A program made the position numbers and the translations under genes. From Oceanococcus sp964629015 (GTDB lineage: Bacteria; Pseudomonadota; Gammaproteobacteria; Nevskiales; Oceanococcaceae): DNA of 64,000 nt. The notes under the pieces are model-generated. The model had not been told where the DNA came from. It saw nothing but the letters and a program-made list of their open reading frames with translations, and ran no database searches. Each line of letters opens with the position of its first letter. Within the stretch, counting starts at the first letter, position 1. This document shows, in pieces, positions 1-8,536 of the stretch. The stretch spans positions 62,001 to 126,000 of the forward strand of contig CAZVMN010000006.1 in assembly GCA_964629015.1 (NCBI GenBank), read 5' to 3'.

Positions 1-941
1 ATACGCTCAATTTCCTGACTAACCAAACCGGACGGCACCGGAATGTCGTTGGTTGCGAGAATATTCTCCAGAACCTGCTGCTTGGTGTAACGCGCGATCG
101 CCTGGCTCTTTTCCTGCTCCATCGACTCACGCAGTTTCTCGCGCAAACCGGCTTCGTCACTCTCTTCCAAGCCAAATTGCTTGCAGAAATCGGCATCCAC
201 CTCGGGCAGAGCGCTAGCCTGAACCGATTTGACCGTGACTGCAAAGCTGGCCAACTTCCCTTTGAGATTCTCGGCGTGATAATCCTCGGGGAAGGTCACT
301 GGCATGTCACGTGATTCGCCCGCGCTCATGCCGACAATGCCATCTTCCATTTCTTTCAGGAAGCGGCCGGAACCCAGCTCCAGATCGGTGTCTTCGCCGC
401 TGCCGCCCTCGAAGGCCTCGCCGTCGATGGTGCCGACGAAATCGATCTTGACCCGGTCGCCTTCAGCGGCGGCGCCATCCTTGTCAGCCCACGTTTTGCG
501 CTGCTCACGCAGTTTTTGCAGCAGGCTGTCGACGTCCGCATCACCAATCTCGGTTTCGGCCTCCTTGACGAGCATGCCTTCGAGGCCCTGCAATTCGATG
601 TCCGGATAAACATCGAAGGTGGCGACGTACGCCATGTCCTTGCCCGTTTCGATAGCTTCGAATTCGATCTGCGGCTGACCGGCGGGCTGGACACCGGATT
701 CCTGCAATGCCTTGGGATAGCTATCTTCGAGCAGATCACTCAAAGCATCCTGGCGCGCACGCGCGCCGTAGCGCTGTTCCAGGACCTGAGCCGGCACCTT
801 GCCGGGACGGAAACCGTCAACTCGGGCGTGACGGCCGATCTTGTTCAAATTCTTCTTAACGGCGTGCTCGTAATCGGCGGCGGGGATGCTGACGCGCATC
901 CGGCGCTCGAGCCCTTCTGCGGCTTCAACGCTGACTTGCAT
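1..941 (-). CDS. tig: Trigger factor (5' part of gene)
   Basis: Ribosome-associated folding chaperone with peptidyl-prolyl isomerase activity. About 313 N-terminal residues lie in the window and the gene runs off the left edge. The ribosome-docking signature GFRPGKVP lies near residue 43. An FKBP-type PPIase domain follows at about residues 155-240, and then the start of the helical C-terminal chaperone arm. The chosen ATG (MQVSVEAAEGLERR) matches the usual trigger factor N-terminus. It lies 41 nt downstream of tRNA-Leu with no terminator between them, so it may be read from the tRNA transcript or from a promoter I could not pick out. Family assignment is firm; the C-terminus is not visible. 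Confidence 0.96.
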   Translation of the reverse strand, partial: MQVSVEAAEGLERRMRVSIPAADYEHAVKKNLNKIGRHARVDGFRPGKVPAQVLEQRYGARARQDALSDLLEDSYPKALQESGVQPAGQPQIEFEAIETGKDMAYVATFDVYPDIELQGLEGMLVKEAETEIGDADVDSLLQKLREQRKTWADKDGAAAEGDRVKIDFVGTIDGEAFEGGSGEDTDLELGSGRFLKEMEDGIVGMSAGESRDMPVTFPEDYHAENLKGKLASFAVTVKSVQASALPEVDADFCKQFGLEESDEAGLREKLRESMEQEKSQAIARYTKQQVLENILATNDIPVPSGLVSQEIER

Positions 942-982
942 GTTCTTGACTTTACTCTGAGTGGTGCGATGTGCGTGATGGA

Positions 983-1067
983 TGGTGCGACAGGAGAGAC
1001 TCGAACTCTCACGGGTTTCCCCACTGGAACCTAAATCCAGCGCGTATACCAATTCCGCCACTGTCGC
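983..1067 (-). tRNA. tRNA-Leu (anticodon TAG)
   Basis: An 85-nt cloverleaf with a long variable arm, as expected of a leucine tRNA. The acceptor stem GCGACAG pairs with CTGTCGC, and the CCA end is encoded. The anticodon loop TTTAGGT is closed by CTGGA/TCCAG. Last of three tRNAs on this strand, directly upstream of tig. Confidence 0.96.
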
Positions 1068-1119
1068 GTGTCCACGAAACAACCGCTAGGAAACATATGT
1101 TTTGCGAAGCGGTCGAGAC

Positions 1120-1195
1120 TGGTGGGCCATGTAGGACTTGAACCTACAACCAGCGGATTAAGAGTCCGATGCTCTACCAATTGAGCTAATGGCCC
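1120..1195 (-). tRNA. tRNA-Lys (anticodon CTT)
   Basis: A 76-nt cloverleaf with acceptor stem GGGCCAT/ATGGCCC and encoded CCA. The anticodon loop CTCTTAA gives CTT, which reads AAG, the lysine codon favoured in GC-rich genomes. The T-loop GTTCAAGTC is present. Middle gene of the His-Lys-Leu cluster. Confidence 0.96.
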
Positions 1196-1283
1196 GCTCG
1201 AAACCGAGTATTGTAACGCGCAAAAACTGCGGCGTCAGCGCCTGCGCGACGGCCCGATCTGGGTTGCTCAAGCAATAAAGAAA

Positions 1284-1361
1284 TGGGGTGGACGATGGGA
1301 TTCGAACCCACGACAACCGGAATCACAATCCGGGACTCTAACCAGCTGAGCTACGCCCACC
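1284..1361 (-). tRNA. tRNA-His (anticodon GTG)
   Basis: Cloverleaf with the extra 5' G (G-1) opposite C73 that marks histidine tRNAs. The anticodon loop reads TTGTGAT and CCA is encoded. First gene of the tRNA cluster; a -10-like TATCAT lies 13 nt upstream of its 5' end. Confidence 0.96.
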
Positions 1362-1373
1362 ACAGGGTCGCGA

Positions 1374-1402
1374 ATGATACCGGAAATTTTCCCGCAAGCG
1401 AA
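1374..1402 (-). promoter_or_regulatory. Candidate sigma-70 promoter of the tRNA cluster
   Basis: On the minus strand a weak -35 (TTCGCT) is followed after 17 nt by a -10 (TATCAT) and a GC-rich discriminator. Initiation would fall about 6 nt before tRNA-His, as is common for tRNA promoters. The -35 is poor, so the assignment rests mainly on the -10 and its position. Confidence 0.45.
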
Positions 1403-1458
1403 TACCCTCTGGGCAAGCACATGACTTAAAATCGCGGCTTTTTGCTCCAGAGACTTTG

Positions 1459-2661
1459 ATGAATCACGTCAGCCGCGCCGATTTCGATCGCTACATGACC
1501 CCGAACTACGCTCCAGCTCCGATTGTTCCGGTGCGTGGCCGCGGTTCGCGTCTGTGGGATCGAGAAGAGCGCGAGTACGTAGACTTCGCAGGCGGTATCG
1601 CCGTGTCCTCACTCGGGCATGCACATCCGACGCTTATTCAGGCCCTCACCGAGCAAGCCAATAAGCTGTGGCACGTCTCCAACTTGATGGTGACCGAGCC
1701 AGCCCTGGCACTGGCCAAGCGCTTGACCGAGCTGACTTTCGCCGACAGCGTGTACTTTTGTAACTCCGGCGCCGAAGCCAATGAGGCCGCGCTCAAGCTG
1801 GCACGGCGCTACGCATGGGACAAATTCGGCGGCGCAAAGCACGAAATTGTCTCGACCACCGGTTCGTTCCATGGGCGCACCTTGTTCACCGTCGCAACCG
1901 GCGGCCAGGGCAAGTACAGCGAAGGATTTGCCCCACTCCCGGGCGGCATCCGCCATGTGCCCTACAACGATCTCGAGGCCATGCGCGAGGTCATCAGCGA
2001 TGCGACCTGCGCGGTCATCGTTGAGCCCATCCAGGGGGAAGGTGGCGTGCGCCCAGCCGCGCCCGGTTACCTGGCCGGTTTGCGGGAGCTGTGCGACCAG
2101 CACAATGCACTGCTGATCTTTGACGAAGTCCAGACGGGCGCCGGTCGCACAGGCCATCTTTACGCCTACATGGGTGCCGACGTGACGCCGGACATTTTGA
2201 CCAGCGCCAAAGGTTTGGGCGGCGGCTTCCCAATCGGGGCCATGCTGACCACCCGCGAGATTGGCGCAAGCCTGGTTGTCGGGACCCACGGGAGCACTTT
2301 TGGCGGCAACCCGATGGGCTGCGCTGTTGGCCTCGCCGCGCTGGATATCATTGCATCAGCCCAGACCTTGCAAGGTGTGCAGTTACGACACGATCAGATG
2401 ATGACAAGTCTGCGCGCCCTCAATGACAAATATGATGTGTTTGCCGATATTCGCGGCCAAGGCTTGCTGCTCGGTTGCGAACTCAAACCGCATTGGGCAG
2501 GCCGCTCACGCGATCTCAATGCTGCAGCCTTGGAACAAGGCGTTTTGTGTCTCGTCGCTGGGCCAGACGTTCTGCGTCTTGCCCCCAGCCTGCTGATTAC
2601 CGAAGACGATATCAATGAAGGGATCAAACGCTTAGACGCCGCCCTAGCTGGTCTGTCGTAG
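1459..2661 (+). CDS. argD: Acetylornithine / succinyldiaminopimelate aminotransferase
   Basis: PLP-dependent class III aminotransferase of arginine biosynthesis, converting N-acetylglutamate semialdehyde to N-acetylornithine; many ArgD enzymes also act in the lysine pathway. The 400 residues show the class III hallmarks: CNSGAEANEAALKLAR around residue 105, the PLP-ring aspartate in LLIFDEVQTG near 222, and the Schiff-base lysine K251 in TSAKGLGGGFP. An in-frame TTG directly precedes the ATG; the ATG is preferred. Stands alone, and its 3' end overlaps the convergent ElaA-type gene by 38 nt. Ornithine or other omega-aminotransferases are alternatives, but the N-terminal YAPAPIVPVRGRGSRLWD pattern favours ArgD. 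Confidence 0.93.
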   Translation: MNHVSRADFDRYMTPNYAPAPIVPVRGRGSRLWDREEREYVDFAGGIAVSSLGHAHPTLIQALTEQANKLWHVSNLMVTEPALALAKRLTELTFADSVYFCNSGAEANEAALKLARRYAWDKFGGAKHEIVSTTGSFHGRTLFTVATGGQGKYSEGFAPLPGGIRHVPYNDLEAMREVISDATCAVIVEPIQGEGGVRPAAPGYLAGLRELCDQHNALLIFDEVQTGAGRTGHLYAYMGADVTPDILTSAKGLGGGFPIGAMLTTREIGASLVVGTHGSTFGGNPMGCAVGLAALDIIASAQTLQGVQLRHDQMMTSLRALNDKYDVFADIRGQGLLLGCELKPHWAGRSRDLNAAALEQGVLCLVAGPDVLRLAPSLLITEDDINEGIKRLDAALAGLS

Positions 2662-3106
2662 CCTGCATGCCCCGATGCCAGATGCCATCTTCGAGGTAGC
2701 GCTCGCCGGTTTCGGAAAAGCCGAAGCCGGCGTAAAACTGGCAAAGCCGTTCCTGCGCGCCAATCCAGACCGGAATGCCTGGCCCAAAACTGCGCGCGTG
2801 CTCCACAGCCCGATCCATCAGATCGACCCCGAGCCCCTGCCGACGCTGATCCAGCGCGGATAGCACGCGTCCGATAGAAGCTTCCCTGCGCACAACGTCA
2901 GGTTCGAATATGCGCGCGTAGGCGAGCAGGCGCTCACCGGACCAACCCGCCAAATGCCAGGCCTGCTTGTCCCAACCATCCGCATCCAGAAAGGCGCAAG
3001 TCTGCTCGACAACAAAGACCTCCTGACGTATCCGCATGATTTCATACAGGGCATCGACATCGAGCTCATGAAACCTCTGACAAGTCCAATTCATGTTGAG
3101 CGTCAA
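2624..3106 (-). CDS. elaA: ElaA-type GNAT N-acetyltransferase
   Basis: Small cytoplasmic acetyl-CoA-dependent acyltransferase of unknown substrate (160 aa, the usual ElaA length). The ElaA signature near the N-terminus is clear (LYEIMRIRQEVFVVEQ). The GNAT core IGRVLSALDQRRQGLGVDLM, which binds the acetyl-CoA pyrophosphate, lies near residue 80, and the C-terminal half has the FYAGFGF turn. The TTG at 3106 overlaps the upstream stop codon (TTGA) and has a GGAGG 10 nt upstream. An ATG four codons later (3094) would be 22 nt from it, so TTG is preferred. Translationally coupled to the strictosidine-synthase-like gene. Confidence 0.88.
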   Translation of the reverse strand: MTLNMNWTCQRFHELDVDALYEIMRIRQEVFVVEQTCAFLDADGWDKQAWHLAGWSGERLLAYARIFEPDVVRREASIGRVLSALDQRRQGLGVDLMDRAVEHARSFGPGIPVWIGAQERLCQFYAGFGFSETGERYLEDGIWHRGMQATTDQLGRRLSV

Positions 3107-4176
3107 TGCGGAAAAACCTCCGTCAGCGGCAAACGCGCCAAACTGGGCGCAAGCAAGCTTCCAAAATAGAGGTAGTCCTGACCTTGCCTCACGCTGGTAA
3201 TCGGTGCGAATGCTGTCGCGCTGGCATCCTGCAGATTGACCTTCACCTCAGCCTGCAAACTCAGCCCCAGCGCGTAGCCATGCAGAACTGGTCCAGGTTG
3301 AACCGCGGACGGTAAACGCCAGACCATTTTTCTCACGAAGGGATACGGCAGCAGCGCATCCAGTGGCGCCGTTCGAGGCGCATACAACGCCAACCAGAAC
3401 ATGTCTGTACCGTTAAAGGTGATGTTGTCCGGAAACCCGGGCAGATTGTCGATAAAGACCTCGCTCTGCCCTGCTCGCTCGCCCTTCAACCAGTAGCGCA
3501 GCACCCGATAACGCGTGGTTTCATTGATCAGCAGGTAGTCTTCGTTGGGCCCCAAAGCCACACCATTGGCAAAGTACAGATTGGGCATCAACACCTGGGT
3601 TTCACCCGTGTTCAAGTCGGTCGCAAGCAAGCGCCCGTTGGGACGATGCTCGAACACGTCGTCCATAACGTGATGAACACCAAACTTCACCGATGCATCG
3701 GAGTAATAGGCCACGTCATCGACTGAGACATCCACATCGTCGGTGAAGCCCAACGGCACACCATCAGCGCTGTCCGCGATCACTTGGAACGTGCCGGGCT
3801 GCCGAATGCGCAATAGCCCCTTGACCGCGTCTGCCACAATCACGTCGCCGCCCGAGGAAAACGCGATGCCCAACGGGCGCCCGCCGGTATCTGCCAGGAG
3901 TTCAGCATTGCTGCCGTCCGGCGAGAAACGCATGACCCGACCGTCGATAAAACCGGTCACAAGACGGCCCTGACGATCAATGTTTACCGCCTCAGGCCCT
4001 TGGCCCACACCACTTGCGATCCGCTCCACGGCGGCGAGCCGGTCATTCTCAGCAAATCGCGCATCGTCTGCCGGCGCCGGCGGAGGTTGCCATGCCGCCG
4101 GCTCAATATTGACTGGCCATACAAGCAGGTAAACCACCGCTGCAAACAGCCCCACCCCCAGCACTGCCTTGATCAT
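3103..4176 (-). CDS. SMP-30/strictosidine synthase-like beta-propeller protein, membrane-anchored
   Basis: A 357-residue protein with one N-terminal membrane anchor or uncleaved signal (MIKAVLGVGLFAAVVYLLVW). A six-bladed propeller of the strictosidine synthase-like/SMP-30 type follows, probably periplasmic. Family landmarks are the blade strands PLGIAFSSGGDVIVADA and the block NLYFANGVALGPNEDYLL, followed by ETTRYRVLRYW and NLPGFPDNI. Bacterial relatives are annotated as gluconolactonases, lactonases or esterases; the substrate cannot be read from sequence. The ATG at 4176 was chosen over one 48 nt upstream because it has GAGG about 8 nt upstream and begins the hydrophobic anchor. The stop overlaps the TTG of the ElaA gene. 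Confidence 0.82.
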   Translation of the reverse strand: MIKAVLGVGLFAAVVYLLVWPVNIEPAAWQPPPAPADDARFAENDRLAAVERIASGVGQGPEAVNIDRQGRLVTGFIDGRVMRFSPDGSNAELLADTGGRPLGIAFSSGGDVIVADAVKGLLRIRQPGTFQVIADSADGVPLGFTDDVDVSVDDVAYYSDASVKFGVHHVMDDVFEHRPNGRLLATDLNTGETQVLMPNLYFANGVALGPNEDYLLINETTRYRVLRYWLKGERAGQSEVFIDNLPGFPDNITFNGTDMFWLALYAPRTAPLDALLPYPFVRKMVWRLPSAVQPGPVLHGYALGLSLQAEVKVNLQDASATAFAPITSVRQGQDYLYFGSLLAPSLARLPLTEVFPH

Positions 4177-4206
4177 CCCGTCGCCTCGTTTTGTCTTTGA
4201 TGAGAG

Positions 4207-4236
4207 CAAAAAAAACCGCGGCACTGAGGCCGCGGT
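4207..4236 (-). terminator. Rho-independent terminator after the 50-residue ORF
   Basis: On the minus strand a perfect 8-bp stem (ACCGCGGC/GCCGCGGT, loop of 6) is followed by a run of eight T. It ends transcripts from the small ORF at 4352-4504 just before the strictosidine-synthase-like gene. The 115 nt between it and the small ORF show no further gene. Confidence 0.9.
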
Positions 4237-4351
4237 ACAAGTCTAACCGAGTCGCTGTAGTGGCTTGGGGGAGCCAGGGGAGGACATGATGCTGCGTCGC
4301 GGTCAGATAGCCTTGCAGGGAGTCAAGGCTTAGGGGAGTCGAAAAGAGGTT

Positions 4352-4504
4352 TCAGGTCAGGCTCATCCCGTTGTAAGCCATGAGGCATGCGAATGCTGCG
4401 AACAGTGTCCAATACACCAGCTTTGAACGTCGGATCTGATCCGGGTTCCGCAGGCTCGCAACCGTATGGCGACTTTCGCGGCGATTCGTCATCTGCTTTG
4501 GCAT
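4352..4504 (-). CDS. Small single-span membrane protein, 50 aa, unknown
   Basis: Not recognised as a named family. It begins MPKQMTNRRESRHTVASL, a basic N-terminus with five Arg and two Lys in the first 30 residues. One hydrophobic helix follows (about residues 31-48, LVYWTLFAAFACLMAY) and the protein ends shortly after, predicting a cytoplasmic N-terminus and one membrane pass. A GGAGG 5 nt before the ATG strongly supports translation from here rather than from an upstream in-frame start at 4627. It lies between two same-strand terminators (4638-4673 upstream, 4207-4236 downstream), so it appears to be its own short transcript. The 133 nt upstream contain a perfect TTGACA but no good -10. 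Confidence 0.62.
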   Translation of the reverse strand: MPKQMTNRRESRHTVASLRNPDQIRRSKLVYWTLFAAFACLMAYNGMSLT

Positions 4505-4637
4505 GGCCACCTCCGGTGGTCCTGAACTTGAGGTGTACTGTGCGCCTGTCAAGGTGAAGAAAACGTCAATAAACCGGCAATTTTTTCTGTGCCACATCAA
4601 AGCCGCCGAAAAATCGACGCATGACATTGAAAACAGA

Positions 4638-4673
4638 ATAAAAAAACCCCGAGCAGCAACGCTGTTCGGGGTT
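4638..4673 (-). terminator. Rho-independent terminator of the OmpA/TSP3 gene
   Basis: On the minus strand AACCCCGAACAGC pairs with GCTGCTCGGGGTT around a four-base loop and is followed by seven T. It lies 37 nt after the stop codon at 4710. A textbook intrinsic terminator. Confidence 0.93.
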
Positions 4674-4709
4674 CCAGAAACGTGCGTTGCTACTGCAACG
4701 CGGACAAAT

Positions 4710-5828
4710 TCAGTTCAGCACGCGAAATACCACGCGGCGATTTTTTGCCCGGCCTTCCTCAGTGGCGTTGTCAGCCACCGGGCGACTTGAGCCGTAACCG
4801 GTCGCCACCATGCGATCCACCGAAACGCCTTGATGGGCCAAAAAATCTTTCACCGCGTAGGCGCGTCGCGCCGACAGCGCCTGGTTGTAGTCATCGTTTC
4901 CCAGAGCATCCGTATGCCCGGCTATCTCAACGCGGATTTCTGACAACCCACCATTCAGCAAACCCGCCACCGGAACCAGCACGTCGCGAGCCGATGCAGT
5001 CAGCTCGTCCGAGTTAAACTTAAAATTGACGCCTTTTAGCAGCACGGCATCATCCAGGGGGCAGCCCTGTTCATCAACCACCTCGCCCGGCGGCGTTCCT
5101 GGGCATTGATCCAAAGCGTCGCTGACGCCGTCGCCATCGCTGTCACGCTCGCTCAACGCATCGCAACCCGTACGGTCGACTTTCACACCCGGCGCGGTGT
5201 CCGGGCAGAGATCTTCGCCGTCAATCACGCCATCCGTATCTCCGTCAGACACGCTCGCAGTCGGCTTGCCAAAAGCCCACATTGCGCCCAATCCGAAACG
5301 ACCATCAACCAGAACAGCACGTCCTGAATCAAAGTTTTCGTACTCGTTTTCCAAGGCGACAGCGCGCGCTTCCAGGCGCAGACTCAGCGGCTGAAAAGGC
5401 GTTTGCCAATCCACGCCACCACCGAGACTGATGCTCGGTCGGGTGCGATCGTCATCACCAATCTCTTCATATGCCACGGCCAAGCCGGTAATCACATAGG
5501 GTGACAGCGAGGTGGTCATATCGAAATGACGCAAGATATCCACACCCAATTGATAGAGCTGATCTTCACCGGTCTGGTCATCGCGTTCAATCTCATTCCA
5601 GGCGGCGGAAATTTGCGTACTCCAGCCTGTGTAAGCGCTGAGCGGCAAGCCCCAGTAGAGCATCGCACCCGGCTGCTTGGACTCAGCCTCACGAACCTCA
5701 GACGGCGTCAGATAGGTGCCCATCAAGCCCAATGTGCTTGACTCCCACCAGCTCGTGCTTTCAGCGCTTGCGCCTCCCGCGGCCAACGCCGATACGGCCA
5801 GCACGGCCGCTCCCGTAGATTTCAACAT
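4710..5828 (-). CDS. OmpA-family outer membrane protein with TSP3 repeats (paralog 1)
   Basis: A 372-residue outer membrane protein of OprF-like layout. A Sec signal peptide ends near residue 23 (AGGASA). An eight-stranded barrel-like N-terminal domain follows to about residue 195. Then come calcium-binding thrombospondin type 3 repeats (DTDGVIDGEDLCPDT and DSDGDGVSDALDQCPGT, about 197-255). The C-terminal OmpA peptidoglycan-binding domain includes IAGHTDALGNDDYNQALSAR and RAKNRRVVFRV. The start has AAGGGGAA upstream. It is divergent from the hybrid kinase and ends in its own terminator. Two relatives lie at 28621 and 30085. Confidence 0.9.
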   Translation of the reverse strand: MLKSTGAAVLAVSALAAGGASAESTSWWESSTLGLMGTYLTPSEVREAESKQPGAMLYWGLPLSAYTGWSTQISAAWNEIERDDQTGEDQLYQLGVDILRHFDMTTSLSPYVITGLAVAYEEIGDDDRTRPSISLGGGVDWQTPFQPLSLRLEARAVALENEYENFDSGRAVLVDGRFGLGAMWAFGKPTASVSDGDTDGVIDGEDLCPDTAPGVKVDRTGCDALSERDSDGDGVSDALDQCPGTPPGEVVDEQGCPLDDAVLLKGVNFKFNSDELTASARDVLVPVAGLLNGGLSEIRVEIAGHTDALGNDDYNQALSARRAYAVKDFLAHQGVSVDRMVATGYGSSRPVADNATEEGRAKNRRVVFRVLN

Positions 5829-5904
5829 CTGTGATTCCCCTTGAAGTAAAAAGCGTCTGCCTGCGTTATGGAGTGAATCCGAGTTCAGGCGCGCCCAAGG
5901 CCGT

Positions 5905-5933
5905 ATTATAGGGATGACTCACCCCAGATTCAT
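5905..5933 (-). promoter_or_regulatory. Candidate sigma-70 promoter for the OmpA/TSP3 gene
   Basis: A perfect TATAAT on the minus strand at 5905-5910, with a weak -35 (ATGAAT) 17 nt upstream. The leader to the ATG at 5828 would be about 70 nt. It sits in the 154-nt divergent gap with the kinase gene, for which I saw no clear promoter. Confidence 0.5.
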
Positions 5934-5982
5934 TGCATCTGATGCCTGCCTGCTACGCCCAACCTGATTCCCCTGCGAAACT

Positions 5983-8529
5983 GTGACTCACCGCAACATC
6001 GAATGGCGCTTGCTCCTAAGCCTTATATTGGCCATCGGCGCTGTGACAGTGGTTGCCACAACCATCAGTCTGCAGGCGAAAGCACGGCAGTTGGTTGACC
6101 AGCATGTACAAACGCAGATCACCACCATCGCCCGCCAACTCGATCATCGGTCCGACTGGAAAGATGAAGCGACTTTTCGCCGCGAGGTGGAAACCTGGCC
6201 TTGGCAGGAAATCTGGCTCGAAGACCAACAAGGCGCGCACGTCTGGCACCAGACGAAAACTCCCAGCCAGGACCGTTGGCCCACCCCGCAGATACAACGC
6301 CTCGTGCTCGACGACGCCACCACGTTGGTTGTCAAACCGCGACCGCTGCCAGTTCAAGATCGACGTACCCTTGTTCATTTGAGCGCCATCTCGGTATTGA
6401 TCGCGATCTTGGTCGCGATTCTGCTCTGCTGGATCAGCTATTTGTGGATCACGCGACCGTGGCGGGCTCTCCTAGGCTGGGCCCAGAATCTGGAAGCCGG
6501 TGACCTCAACCGTCCACCACCGCACACCAGCGGCCTCAGCGGTCAAACGGCATCCGTGCATGCCGTCCTTGCTCAGCGCCTGCGCTACGCACGCGACACG
6601 CTCGCCGAACTGACCCAACCCGCGCAGGCTTCCAGCGACAATCGCGTTGCCAGGCTCAACGAAGAGCTCGACTCCATACGCGCGCAACTCGCAGACAGCC
6701 GGGATAGATTCGCGCGTCGCGCCGAATTCCTCTCGGCGATGAGCCATGAGTTGCGCACTCCACTGACGTCCATCGTGGGATTTACCGAATTGCTCGAACA
6801 AGGCGAGCTGGCCAGCGAGTCGTTGAATTACGTTCAAACCATCCGCAAATCGGCGGCGGGCATGGTCTCCATGGTCAACGATTTCCTCGACATGGAACGG
6901 GCCGATGCCGGCCAACTGGATATCCACCAGGTGGGCTTGGATTTGGCCGACATCGTTGAAGACACTGTGTCCCTGATGGCACCACTGGCCTACGAGAAAA
7001 ACCTCGAGCTGGTCAGCATCGTTGATCACGACATTCCGGCACGGCTGATCGGAGATCCGGGGCGTGTCCAACAAATTCTGACCAATTTGGTCTCGAATGC
7101 CGTCAAATTCACCCATCACGGCGAAGTCGTCATACGAGCGACACGGATTACCGATCACGACGACAACGTGCGCATTCGGCTGCAGATTCAGGATTCCGGC
7201 CCGGGGTTGAGCAAAGCCCAGCAGGATCAGCTCTTTACCGCATATCAACGCTTTGAGAATGACGGACAACTCACTGTTGCTGGCAGCGGGCTGGGCCTGA
7301 ACATCGTGCGCAAACTCACGGACTTGCTGGGCGGCACGATTGAAGTGGATAGCCAGCCAGGGCACGGCGCGACGTTTTCCGTCACGCTGCCATTTCAACC
7401 GCACCCCCAGAAATCTCTACGCACCAGCTGGGATGGCTTGCGGGGCATCCATCTGTGGCTGGTTGAACGCCACCCGGCAAGCCGACGTGCACTCCAGCAT
7501 CAACTGGAGTTCTGGGGCGTGCGATACCGGCAGTTTGATTCGCCGGGCGCACTTCAGCGCGCTTTGAGCATCGGACATGCCGATATCGTGCTTCTGAACT
7601 TACAGAGCGACGAACTCAACGAAGATCTGCTCCGCGAGATGATCGACGCCAGCCCCTGCCCGGTTGGTGTGATGGTCAACAGTGTGGACGCTCGCGTGCA
7701 TCGTCGCTTGCAGGAATGGGGCGCGGCGCGGGTGCTACCAAAATCCGCAACCCGGACAACCCTGTACCGCGCCCTGAACGACCTGCGTCATTTGCGTGAG
7801 GGCGACGACAACAACGCACTTCATGGCCGACATGTGCTGGTGGCTGAAAACAATCCAGCAAGCCAATATTTTCTCAAAGCGCTACTGGAAAACCTGGGCG
7901 CGCGCGTGACGCTCACCGACAACGGTCGTGATGCGCTGGAATTGTGGCGCGCTCAACGGCAAACCTTCGTATTGCTCGATCTGAATATGCCGCAGCTCGA
8001 TGGACAGCAAACCACGATAGCCATCCGCGATGAAGACCCGGGCGCTGCGGCGGTGATTATCGGAATGTCCGCGTATGTGACTCCAGAACAGGAACGCGAG
8101 TGGCTCGATGCCGGGCTCAATGACCTGCTCTCAAAGCCCTTCGATCAGGCGCAACTTGTGCGTTGTCTGCACCCTTGGTTACACACAGAAAAAGCCTCAA
8201 CCACGCCCCTCAAGCGCAACACCAGCGCTGAGCTTGTCCGCGACCCTGAGCTCGCCGCCATGATGCAGGAAGAGCTGCCCAAACAGCTTGATGAACTGGA
8301 CGCCGCGTTCATCGACAGCGATCTGGATGCGGCGCGGGCAGCCGCGCACCAGTTGCATGGCACGGCCGCCTTCTTTCATCTTGAGCCGCTGAAATCGCAC
8401 GTTTTCCTGCTGGAAAAGCGTCTCAACGCCCTGGAAACTCTGGCCGACGCGGCGACGCTGCGCGAAGACATGGCGGCGGTCACCACAGCCGTGCGAAGCA
8501 TCCTCGACAGCCTGCGCCCAGCAGACTGA
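5983..8529 (+). CDS. barA: BarA/GacS-like hybrid sensor histidine kinase with pseudo-receiver
   Basis: An 848-residue tripartite hybrid kinase. TM1 is at about residues 10-30 and TM2 at about 130-157, enclosing a periplasmic sensor of about 100 residues. A HAMP-like linker follows. The HisKA domain has phospho-acceptor H255 in MSHELRTPLTS. The HATPase domain shows NLVSNAVKF, DSGPGLS and GSGLGLNIV. A first receiver-like domain (about 480-600) has lost its acceptor Asp (VLLNLQSD), so it should not be phosphorylated. A true receiver has D666 in LLDLNMPQLDG. The C-terminal Hpt has H789 in AHQLHGTA. This matches BarA/GacS proteins, which phosphorylate UvrY/GacA; no such regulator lies in the window. 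The GTG start has no clear ribosome site. Confidence 0.87.
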   Translation: MTHRNIEWRLLLSLILAIGAVTVVATTISLQAKARQLVDQHVQTQITTIARQLDHRSDWKDEATFRREVETWPWQEIWLEDQQGAHVWHQTKTPSQDRWPTPQIQRLVLDDATTLVVKPRPLPVQDRRTLVHLSAISVLIAILVAILLCWISYLWITRPWRALLGWAQNLEAGDLNRPPPHTSGLSGQTASVHAVLAQRLRYARDTLAELTQPAQASSDNRVARLNEELDSIRAQLADSRDRFARRAEFLSAMSHELRTPLTSIVGFTELLEQGELASESLNYVQTIRKSAAGMVSMVNDFLDMERADAGQLDIHQVGLDLADIVEDTVSLMAPLAYEKNLELVSIVDHDIPARLIGDPGRVQQILTNLVSNAVKFTHHGEVVIRATRITDHDDNVRIRLQIQDSGPGLSKAQQDQLFTAYQRFENDGQLTVAGSGLGLNIVRKLTDLLGGTIEVDSQPGHGATFSVTLPFQPHPQKSLRTSWDGLRGIHLWLVERHPASRRALQHQLEFWGVRYRQFDSPGALQRALSIGHADIVLLNLQSDELNEDLLREMIDASPCPVGVMVNSVDARVHRRLQEWGAARVLPKSATRTTLYRALNDLRHLREGDDNNALHGRHVLVAENNPASQYFLKALLENLGARVTLTDNGRDALELWRAQRQTFVLLDLNMPQLDGQQTTIAIRDEDPGAAAVIIGMSAYVTPEQEREWLDAGLNDLLSKPFDQAQLVRCLHPWLHTEKASTTPLKRNTSAELVRDPELAAMMQEELPKQLDELDAAFIDSDLDAARAAAHQLHGTAAFFHLEPLKSHVFLLEKRLNALETLADAATLREDMAAVTTAVRSILDSLRPAD

Positions 8530-8536
8530 GGCGCGA

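Noticed and set aside
1427..1432. TAAAAT as a -10 for argD
   Set aside because: No -35 at suitable distance, and only about 20 nt before the coding start.
6472..7404. A 310-codon minus-strand frame inside the hybrid kinase gene
   Set aside because: Antisense shadow of the HisKA and HATPase domains.
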